Source of the DNA: VMCP01 sp964492925
GTDB lineage: Bacteria; Bacteroidota; Bacteroidia; NS11-12g; UBA955
DNA: 19,414 nucleotides
Reading direction: 5' to 3'
NCBI GenBank assembly: GCA_964492925.1
Contig: CAZBMF010000045.1
Coordinates: forward strand, 1 to 19,414
Shown here: piece after piece, positions 8,743-14,198 of the stretch
How the letters are laid out: the number at the start of each line of letters is the position of its first letter
Numbering within the stretch: the stretch's first letter is position 1
Made by a program: the position numbers and the translations under genes
Notes under the pieces: model-generated
What the model saw: only the letters and a program-made list of their open reading frames with translations
Database searches by the model: none
Told to the model about the DNA's origin: nothing

Positions 8743-9435
8743 ATGAAAACAATTTTGGTTATTGGTGGGTCAACAGGCATTGGACAACAATTGGTGCAGA
8801 ATTTATCGTTGAATCATCAAGTTATTTCAACTTATTGTAATACATCAATTGAATCATCTGAAAATATTCATTATCAACATTTTGACGTAATTGGTTCTGA
8901 TGTTAATTCACTTGAAATCCCTGAAAAAATAGATGGTTTGGTCTATTGTGTTGGCGCCATTCAACTGAAACCATTTCACAGGATTACAACCGATGATTTT
9001 ACCAAAGATTACCAAAAACAAGTGTTGGGAGCAATAAAAATTATCCAACATTGTTTGCCTAATCTCAAACTTTCCGAAAATCCGAGTATTGTCTTATTTT
9101 CTACAGTGGCTGTTCAACTTGGTTTCCCATTTCACTCAATGGTGGCTAGTTCAAAAGGAGCTATTGAAGGATTTACAAAGGCATTGGCCGCTGAGTTGGC
9201 TCCTAAAATTAGGGTAAATTGCATTGCCCCTTCCATTACAAATACGCCATTGGCTGCTGGATTGCTAAATACCGATGAAAAGATTGCTGCCAATGCACAA
9301 CGACATCCGCTTAAAAAAATTGGTCAGCCCAATGATGTTGCAAAAATGGCGGAATTCTTACTTTCTGACGATGCTGCCTGGATTACAGGACAAATTCTAC
9401 ATGTTGATGGTGGAATGTCTACCTTGAAAATCTGA
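8743..9435 (+). CDS. SDR-fold protein lacking the catalytic Tyr (photolyase-cluster SDR)
   Basis: A 230-residue short-chain dehydrogenase/reductase fold. The dinucleotide-binding loop is present (G8-x3-G12-I13-G14), as is the usual C-terminal LLSDDAAWITGQILHVDGG block, so NAD(P) binding is likely. The active site is unusual. In the YxxxK position the sequence is V134-A-S-S-K138, so the catalytic Tyr is Val. Thirteen residues before it, where the catalytic Ser is expected, is T121 (preceded by S120). The NNAG-type segment reads YCVGA. The Lys is kept. This may therefore be a binding or structural protein rather than an ordinary oxidoreductase. The gene starts 30 bases after the putative anti-sigma gene and its stop overlaps the next start by one base. 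Confidence 0.85.
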   Translation: MKTILVIGGSTGIGQQLVQNLSLNHQVISTYCNTSIESSENIHYQHFDVIGSDVNSLEIPEKIDGLVYCVGAIQLKPFHRITTDDFTKDYQKQVLGAIKIIQHCLPNLKLSENPSIVLFSTVAVQLGFPFHSMVASSKGAIEGFTKALAAELAPKIRVNCIAPSITNTPLAAGLLNTDEKIAANAQRHPLKKIGQPNDVAKMAEFLLSDDAAWITGQILHVDGGMSTLKI

Positions 9436-9944
9436 TGAAAAAACCTTGGAATATTATCAATGTCCCAATTTATAGCATCAGCTCCAAGAATGAAGGACAG
9501 GTGAATATGAATATCTGTACCTATGTAACCTCTGTGAGCATGAATCCCAAACGCTATATGGTTGCAGTTTACCACAATACACAAACTCATTTGAATATTT
9601 CGTTAAAGCAAACTTTTGTGTTGCAATTGTTGTCTGAAATGCAATATGGTTTGGTGAAAAATTTTGGACAAAAATCGGGATTTTCCTTCAACAAACAGCA
9701 GTTTCTAGAGAGGAAAAACCGATTGAAATTGATAGAAAACGAGAATCCTTACGCTACGTTTATCTGGCAAGATTTTACGGTTCTAAAAAATGCAGTGGCG
9801 CTGTTGTTATTAAAACCGCTGCAAGTAATTGAGGCTGGAGATCACGATATGTTTTTATGTGATGTGGTTACTTATAAAAATCTCAACAATTTGCCTTTGT
9901 TAACGTTAGATGTTTTGAGGGACAAAAAATTGGTAAGAATATGA
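9435..9944 (+). CDS. Flavin reductase family protein (first copy)
   Basis: A 169-residue protein of the flavin reductase-like, FMN-binding split-barrel family. The N-terminal half has the N-M-N-I-C-T-Y-V-T-S-V-S block (24-35) followed by a strand, RYMVAVYHNTQTH, which corresponds to the flavin-binding segment. A late G135-D-H-D motif followed by MFLCDVV is the usual family signature near the dimer interface. Members reduce FMN or FAD with NAD(P)H, or bind flavin without turnover. It overlaps the SDR gene by one base and the TIGR03643 gene by four (ATGA), so all are almost certainly one transcript. A natural inference is that it keeps the photolyase-like FAD reduced. No membrane segment or signal peptide is seen. 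Confidence 0.82.
   Translation: MKKPWNIINVPIYSISSKNEGQVNMNICTYVTSVSMNPKRYMVAVYHNTQTHLNISLKQTFVLQLLSEMQYGLVKNFGQKSGFSFNKQQFLERKNRLKLIENENPYATFIWQDFTVLKNAVALLLLKPLQVIEAGDHDMFLCDVVTYKNLNNLPLLTLDVLRDKKLVRI
9913..9924 (+). repeat. Dispersed 12-mer TTTTGAGGGACA, copy 3
   Basis: Exact copy near the 3' end of the first flavin reductase gene, where it is read as V-L-R-D. This is a different frame and strand relation from copies 1 and 4, so a shared peptide does not explain it. Confidence 0.6.
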
Positions 9945-10216
9945 AGCTACCGGATGAAGATATAGACCGCATTATTGAAATGGCCTGGGAAGACAGAACG
10001 CCATTTGAAGCCATTGAATTTCAATTTGGATATACAGAGCAAATGGTGATTCAGTTGATGCGAAATACATTGAAGCGAAGCAGTTTTAACCTTTGGAGGA
10101 AGCGTGTGAATTCAGGGGTAAGTCAAAAACATCAATTTAAAAGAAATCCTGAAATTCAAAGATTCAAATGCAAACTTCAACGTCAAATTACCCTGAATAA
10201 AATCAGTAAACGATAA
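9941..10216 (+). CDS. TIGR03643 family small protein
   Basis: A 91-residue protein matching the uncharacterised TIGR03643 family: I-D-R-I-I-E-M-A-W-E-D-R-T-P-F-E-A-I at 9-26, then QFGYTEQMVIQLMR and the KRSSFNLWRKRV block. The family averages about 90 residues with conserved Trp and Met and is found largely in marine bacteria. The helical layout, with FEAIEFQFGYTEQMVIQLM resembling a helix-turn-helix, and the basic C-terminal tail (many Lys/Arg from residue 55 on) suggest nucleic-acid binding; this is inference. The gene overlaps the flavin reductase by ATGA and ends four bases before the photolyase-like gene, a neighbour with which this family is commonly seen. Confidence 0.85.
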   Translation: MKLPDEDIDRIIEMAWEDRTPFEAIEFQFGYTEQMVIQLMRNTLKRSSFNLWRKRVNSGVSQKHQFKRNPEIQRFKCKLQRQITLNKISKR

Positions 10217-10220
10217 AACT

Positions 10221-11330
10221 TTGGAAACTGAATATACGAAAATTCTGGCACAAATCCAAACCATTGATCCTTTGAGATATGGGAAAACCCGAAATTATAT
10301 CAATGGTGCCGTAACAAATCTCTCTCCATTTGTATCTCGTGGGCTGATTTCCACAAAGCAAATCATGAACACTTTGTTAGAAAAGTTCTCTTTCAATCAA
10401 TGTGAACGGTTTTTTCAACAATTGGCTTGGCGGGATTACTTTCAAAGGGTGGCGCAACATAACCCATCCATAGATTTAATAGGGGTTAAAAGCAATCAAG
10501 TGGGAGCCGAATTTTCTGAAATGCCAGAATCGGTATTCAATCATGCAACTGGTATTACGGCCATAGATTACGCCATTTCAAAGTTATATTCCGATGGACA
10601 GATGCACAATCATGCGAGAATGTATGTGGCCTCCATTGTGTGTAATGTTGCAAAAACCAATTGGCAGATTCCTGCTAAATGGATGTATTATCATTTATTA
10701 GATGCCGATTATGCATCGAACTTTTTGAGTTGGCAATGGGTTTGCGGGGCATTTAGCTCGAAACTTTATTTCGCCAATCAAGAGAATATCAACAAATATT
10801 CAGATACAAATGATCGAGCAACTTTTTTAGATCGTGATTATGAGTCTTTATCCAATATCCTGATTCCTTCAGAACTTATAAATAGGGTTGGAATTAATCT
10901 AAAAACAATTTTTCCAAAGTTTCAAGACATTGATATTGATTCTAATATACCCACTTTGTTGTATAATTACTACAATATTGATCCAATGTGGCATTCAACT
11001 GAAAATGTGAATCGAATTTTGTTATTAGAACCTTCGCATTTTGAGAGATTTCCCATCTCTGAAAAAAACTTACAGTTTTTTCTGGAACTTTCAAAGAATA
11101 TTCCCCAACTACAAATTTTTGTTGGAGAGTTTTCAGAACTCAATAATCTTTTGGCACAAAAAACAAATTTCATTTTCAAAGAACATCCTTTGTTTCAGCA
11201 TTACGAGGGACAAAAGGAAGAGCGAGAATGGATGTTTCCTGAGGTAAATGGAAACTTCTCATCATTTTTCAAATTCTGGCAGGCAGCCACCAAGCATAAA
11301 TCAAAACATATTAACAAACTACACGCATGA
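10221..11330 (+). CDS. Photolyase/cryptochrome FAD-domain protein with unusual C-terminal alpha/beta extension
   Basis: A 369-residue cytoplasmic flavoprotein. Residues about 20-195 match the FAD-binding domain of the photolyase/cryptochrome family: TNLSPFVSRGLIS, FFQQLAWRDYF, MHNHARM, LLDADYASNFLSWQW and YFANQENINKYSD. By eye against E. coli photolyase, kept positions are W70 (W277), R133 (R344), W148 (W359), D161 (D372), N167 (N378) and W171 (W382). E274 is Gln (Q67), and no Trp aligns with W306. The usual N-terminal antenna domain is absent. Instead residues 255-369 contain ILLLEPSHFERFPISE, a helix, QIFVGEFSEL and IFKEHPLFQHYEG, which look like alternating strands and helices. The start is TTG at 10221: an in-frame stop at 10194-10196 leaves no ATG or GTG before it, and the next Met is far inside. 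Repair versus sensing cannot be decided from sequence. Confidence 0.85.
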   Translation: METEYTKILAQIQTIDPLRYGKTRNYINGAVTNLSPFVSRGLISTKQIMNTLLEKFSFNQCERFFQQLAWRDYFQRVAQHNPSIDLIGVKSNQVGAEFSEMPESVFNHATGITAIDYAISKLYSDGQMHNHARMYVASIVCNVAKTNWQIPAKWMYYHLLDADYASNFLSWQWVCGAFSSKLYFANQENINKYSDTNDRATFLDRDYESLSNILIPSELINRVGINLKTIFPKFQDIDIDSNIPTLLYNYYNIDPMWHSTENVNRILLLEPSHFERFPISEKNLQFFLELSKNIPQLQIFVGEFSELNNLLAQKTNFIFKEHPLFQHYEGQKEEREWMFPEVNGNFSSFFKFWQAATKHKSKHINKLHA

Positions 11331-11962
11331 AAATTACGCAAAATGAAATCTTAGAAATGGAAACCCGTTACAGAGCGAGTTTGGTTAACGCTTTAAGCGG
11401 ATTTAAAAGTGTGGTGTTAATTTCTACCATTTCCAAAGATCAAAAGTCGAACCTCGCAATCTTTAACTCCCTGTTTCATTTGGGTGCAAATCCGGCTTTG
11501 TGTGGTTTTATTGTGCGTCCAGATGTTTCTCCACGACATACATTGAAAAATATTTTGGAAACGAAATATTTCACCATCAATCATATCAATAAAGATATAT
11601 ATGTAAATGCGCACCAAACTTCGGCACGATATGACGAATCTGTCTCTGAATTTGAAGCTTGTAATTTTACACACCAAATTATTGAAAATCAAAATGTAAC
11701 GTATGTGAAAGAATCTAATGTGAAGTTTCTATGTGAATTTCAACAAAAAATTGATATTGAAATCAATGGAACCATCATGGTAATTGGTTTAATTAAAGAA
11801 ATTATTTTGCCCGAAAATGTGATTCAGCAAGATGGATTTATTGATTTGGAAAGGGCAGGAACGATTACTTGTTCAGGTTTAGATAGTTACCATGAAACTC
11901 AAAAGTTGCAGAGATTGACATACGCAAAACCCAATAGTTGGCCTCAAAATGTGAAGTCATGA
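11327..11962 (+). CDS. Flavin reductase family protein (second copy)
   Basis: A 211-residue protein of the flavin reductase-like, FMN-binding split-barrel family, distinct from the 169-residue member upstream. The N-terminal helix ETRYRASLVNALSG leads into FKSVVLISTISKDQKSNLAIFNSLFHLGANPALCGFI-type strands (26-62), which form the flavin pocket in this family. RPDVSPRHTLKNILETKYFTINH is the typical following segment. The C-terminal part carries the strand IMVIGLIKEIILPE, then DLERAGTITCSGLDSYHE. It overlaps the photolyase-like gene by ATGA and the DUF2256 gene by ATGA. With the first copy it brackets the FAD protein, suggesting that reduced flavin supply or flavin exchange is part of the system. 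Substrate and cofactor preference cannot be read from the sequence. Confidence 0.85.
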   Translation: MKITQNEILEMETRYRASLVNALSGFKSVVLISTISKDQKSNLAIFNSLFHLGANPALCGFIVRPDVSPRHTLKNILETKYFTINHINKDIYVNAHQTSARYDESVSEFEACNFTHQIIENQNVTYVKESNVKFLCEFQQKIDIEINGTIMVIGLIKEIILPENVIQQDGFIDLERAGTITCSGLDSYHETQKLQRLTYAKPNSWPQNVKS

Positions 11963-12111
11963 AAATGAATGGAAAAAATATTAAAAAGGTTAATTTACCT
12001 GAAAAAATATGTTTAACCTGTAAACTTCCATTTGCTTGGAGAAAGAAATGGGAGAAAAATTGGGAAGAAGTGAAATATTGTAGCGATAAATGCAGAAAAA
12101 ATAAAAATTAA
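11959..12111 (+). CDS. DUF2256 family zinc-ribbon-like small protein
   Basis: A 50-residue protein below the usual length cut-off for gene calling. It matches DUF2256: C-L-T-C at 18-21, PFAWRKKWEKNWEEVKYC at 24-41 and C-S-D-K-C at 41-45. The two Cys pairs (C18/C21 and C41/C45) look like a small treble-clef or zinc-ribbon site; the W-R-K-K-W-x3-W core is the family hallmark. Its ATG overlaps the stop of the second flavin reductase (ATGA), placing it as the last gene of the operon. An ATG two codons later is an alternative start. The family has no established function but repeatedly occurs beside photolyase/cryptochrome and TIGR03643 genes. Metal binding is inferred from the Cys pattern. Confidence 0.88.
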   Translation: MKMNGKNIKKVNLPEKICLTCKLPFAWRKKWEKNWEEVKYCSDKCRKNKN

Positions 12112-12164
12112 TATTTTATGGCAGTTTTGTGACATAATTCATTGCTATATATGTTGTTAGTTTC

Positions 12165-12194
12165 TTGCAATTGCAAATTATTTAAATATATTTG
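12165..12194 (+). promoter_or_regulatory. Bacteroidota-type promoter for the sorting-domain protein and rnhB
   Basis: TTG at 12165-12167 is followed after 19 bases by TATATTTG at 12187-12194, an exact match to TTG-N17-23-TAnnTTTG. Transcription would start near 12200, giving a leader of about 50 bases before the ATG at 12250. It also marks the end of the photolyase operon at 12111. Confidence 0.6.
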
Positions 12195-12249
12195 TAACAG
12201 TGAGATTGGAGAAAAGGCATTTTTATCACCCAAATAACAACTCTAAAAC

Positions 12250-12591
12250 ATGAAATTTTTAACAAAATTCACCTTAATTGTAATGCTTTTCATTTCAGCA
12301 AAGGCGCAGGCTCAGGCCAATTATCATGTCTCTAAAATCTCAGCAATTCAAACAGAATTGGCCTCGAATTTTTTAAATCAATCTCTTCATAAAAAGGTTT
12401 TGATTAATTTTCCTGCAATTGATATTCCCAGAAATGGTAAAATTGAATTGTTTGATGCTGCCGGCAAAAGAATACCCTTTGGTAAACATGTATCCATACA
12501 AAATATAAGCCAACTGCCTGTAGGGTTTTATTTTCTTAAAGTTACTTGTTTAACGGGTTCGTGGACAATAGAAATCAAAGAACAAGATTAA
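12250..12591 (+). CDS. Small secreted protein consisting mainly of a T9SS type A-like sorting domain
   Basis: A 113-residue protein. Residues 1-22 are a signal peptide ending in QAQ. The rest is dominated by a domain (about 55-113) that resembles the Por/type A C-terminal sorting signal: N-G-K-I-E-L-F-D-A-A-G-K, then a spacer, LPVGFYFLKV, and a final short strand WTIEIKEQ. In normal T9SS cargo this follows a large functional domain. Here only about 30 residues lie between signal peptide and sorting domain, so either the domain itself is the function or this is a remnant of a larger gene. It precedes rnhB by 18 bases with a consensus promoter upstream. Homology is judged by pattern; the terminal Lys-rich motif of type A signals is weak. 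Confidence 0.65.
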   Translation: MKFLTKFTLIVMLFISAKAQAQANYHVSKISAIQTELASNFLNQSLHKKVLINFPAIDIPRNGKIELFDAAGKRIPFGKHVSIQNISQLPVGFYFLKVTCLTGSWTIEIKEQD

Positions 12592-12597
12592 TCTGCT

Positions 12598-12605
12598 TAT
12601 TTTTG
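12598..12605 (+). promoter_or_regulatory. TAnnTTTG -7-like element just before rnhB
   Basis: TATTTTTG ends four bases before the rnhB ATG, a placement often seen in Bacteroidota. No TTG lies at the expected distance upstream, so this is at most a weak internal promoter with a very short leader. Confidence 0.3.
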
Positions 12606-12609
12606 CAAC

Positions 12610-13212
12610 ATGTCTTTGTTGCCCAAATGTTCTGAATTTACACTCGAAGCTGGTTGTGATGAGGCTGGGAGAGGATGTCTGGCCGGACCAGTTGTTGCAG
12701 CAGCCGTAATTTTACCTGTAGGATTTTATCATCCGTTGTTGAATGATAGCAAGCAAGTAAAAAAATCCAACCGTGAATTATTGAAACATATTATCATGGA
12801 AAATGCCCTTGCATATTCAGTTGGAATATGTTCTCCTGAAGAAATTGATAAAATTAATATATTGAATGCCAGCATTTTAGCAATGCATAAAGCCCTCGAT
12901 CAACTCTCAATTTTGCCCGAATTTATCGCTGTAGACGGAAATCGATTTAAGCCCTTTAAAAATGTCCCTCATGAAACAAAAGTAAAAGGCGATGCACAAT
13001 TTCTCAATATTGCAGCAGCCAGTATTTTGGCAAAAACTCATAGAGATGAACTCATGGAAAATTTGCATGAGCAATTTCCTGAATATGCATGGAATTCAAA
13101 CATGGGATATCCCACCATCGCGCATAGAGATGCCATTCGGAAACATGGAATTACACCGCACCATCGGCGAACATTTCAGTTGCTACCAGCTCAAACAACG
13201 TTGGAGTTTTAA
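12610..13212 (+). CDS. rnhB: Ribonuclease HII
   Basis: A 200-residue RNase HII, the cytoplasmic enzyme that cuts RNA in RNA-DNA hybrids and initiates removal of single ribonucleotides from DNA. The catalytic motif D17-E18-A-G-R-G is at the N-terminus. D109 in AVDGNRF and D128 in KGDAQF complete the four-carboxylate metal site by family pattern. IAAASILAKTHRDE and the MGYPTIAHRDAIRKHG-x-TPHHRRTF block are standard for the family, as is the length. It starts 18 bases after the sorting-domain gene. Its TAA stop directly abuts the stop of the convergent glycosyltransferase gene, with no space for an intergenic terminator. Confidence 0.96.
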   Translation: MSLLPKCSEFTLEAGCDEAGRGCLAGPVVAAAVILPVGFYHPLLNDSKQVKKSNRELLKHIIMENALAYSVGICSPEEIDKINILNASILAMHKALDQLSILPEFIAVDGNRFKPFKNVPHETKVKGDAQFLNIAAASILAKTHRDELMENLHEQFPEYAWNSNMGYPTIAHRDAIRKHGITPHHRRTFQLLPAQTTLEF

Positions 13213-14007
13213 TTAGAAGATTTTATAAAAAGTTAAAATCATTCCGTATCCGTATTTGATGAAAGATTCAACAAATTGACAAAAGCAAATATAAAACCCA
13301 TCAAATCCGTATAAAAAACCTCGCTTAATCAAATAATTTTTCAAGAATTTTAAGGCCGGACTTGTTGAAAACTTAAAGAAGGTCTTTAGGAAAAACGAAT
13401 CTTCGCAAGCTTTTGCGCCAATTTTTCCAAACTTTATTGCTTGCTTCCAAACCGCTTTTTTATCTTGATAGGTGAAATGTAAAATATCTCCGTCAAGGTG
13501 GATGGTGTTATTGTTTGTTTCCAACTCAAAACGGTCATGCGGATTAACCCCCGTCCATTTACCCCAGTTTCGATTCCACAACCTCAATTTAGTATCGGGA
13601 TACCATCCACAACCTTTTATGGGTCTGTTATTTAAATGATTCAAACGGTTCATTGTGCAACCTCCAATTTTATGATTTTGAGGGACAATTCCCGATAAAA
13701 TATCCGTTTTGAAATTTTGAATCTCGGTAATCAATTGTTCCGACAATACTTCATCGGCGTCTAAACTCAACACCCATTGAAAATTGGCACAGTCTTTTGC
13801 ATAATTCTTTTGCTGTATATGTCCCTCAAAAGCATGCTGGATAACCGTTGCACCCATATTTTCACAAATTTCAACGGTTCTATCAGTTGAAAAAGAGTCT
13901 AATACAATGATTTCATCGGCTATTTGCGTTACAGACTTAATGCAATTTCCTATATGAATTTCTTCATTGAAGGCAATAATAACCACTGAAAGTCGATCTC
14001 GATTCAT
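13213..14007 (-). CDS. Family 2 glycosyltransferase, LPS core-type (WaaE/KdtX-like)
   Basis: A 264-residue GT-A fold glycosyltransferase. It opens with L-S-V-V-I-I-A-F-N-E-E (6-16), the nucleotide-sugar binding start of GT2. Next are IIVLDSFSTDRTVEIC and the D-x-D-type metal motif in L-S-L-D83-A-D85-E86. The downstream RPIKGCGWYPDTKLRLWNR segment and NPHDRFE are typical of the subgroup that adds a sugar to lipopolysaccharide or surface glycan core (WaaE/KdtX-like). It acts at the cytoplasmic face of the inner membrane; the C-terminal hydrophobic and basic helices (about 215-264) may help it bind there. Donor and acceptor are not predictable. It is transcribed alone, convergent with rnhB and divergent from the porin operon. 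Confidence 0.9.
   Translation of the reverse strand: MNRDRLSVVIIAFNEEIHIGNCIKSVTQIADEIIVLDSFSTDRTVEICENMGATVIQHAFEGHIQQKNYAKDCANFQWVLSLDADEVLSEQLITEIQNFKTDILSGIVPQNHKIGGCTMNRLNHLNNRPIKGCGWYPDTKLRLWNRNWGKWTGVNPHDRFELETNNNTIHLDGDILHFTYQDKKAVWKQAIKFGKIGAKACEDSFFLKTFFKFSTSPALKFLKNYLIKRGFLYGFDGFYICFCQFVESFIKYGYGMILTFYKIF
13676..13687 (+). repeat. Dispersed 12-mer TTTTGAGGGACA, copy 4
   Basis: Exact copy inside the glycosyltransferase gene; the coding strand reads I-V-P-Q-N there. It lies 132 bases from copy 5 in inverted orientation. Confidence 0.6.
13820..13831 (-). repeat. Dispersed 12-mer TTTTGAGGGACA, copy 5
   Basis: Exact copy on the minus strand inside the same glycosyltransferase gene, read as F-E-G-H, so it encodes different amino acids from copy 4. 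The two copies form an inverted pair. Confidence 0.6.
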
Positions 14008-14143
14008 TTTTCACAAACTTAGTATTTTTTTAGGGAAATTTATTTGATAATAATGTCGATTCTATTTTGTTGATTGATTGTGTTTTGGTTTGTTGAAAAT
14101 ATACAAGTGTTAAATAGACAATTATTTAAAATACTTATTTTTA

Positions 14144-14175
14144 TTTGGACTAATTATAAATAAGGTGTTAATTTG
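14144..14175 (+). promoter_or_regulatory. Probable promoter of the porin-Rieske-imelysin-DHOR operon
   Basis: TTTG at 14144-14147 is followed after 20 bases by TTAATTTG at 14168-14175, one base off TAnnTTTG. The start of transcription would fall near 14182, about 17 bases before the porin ATG. No convincing Fur box overlaps it. Confidence 0.4.
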
Positions 14176-14198
14176 CATTTATATCAATAAACATTAAA

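Noticed and set aside
13219..13240. GATTTTA/TAAAATC inverted repeat as an rnhB terminator
   Set aside because: Seven A/T-rich pairs with an 8-base loop inside coding sequence is weak and has no U-run; not listed as a feature.
14014..14021. TAAGTTTG on the minus strand as the -7 of the glycosyltransferase promoter
   Set aside because: Fits TAnnTTTG, but no TTG lies at the right distance and the transcript would start at or inside the start codon.
14042..14056. TGATAAT-containing stretch considered as a Fur box for the iron-type operon
   Set aside because: Only the first half matches the 7-1-7 Fur pattern, and it lies over 140 bases before the porin start, next to the glycosyltransferase gene instead.
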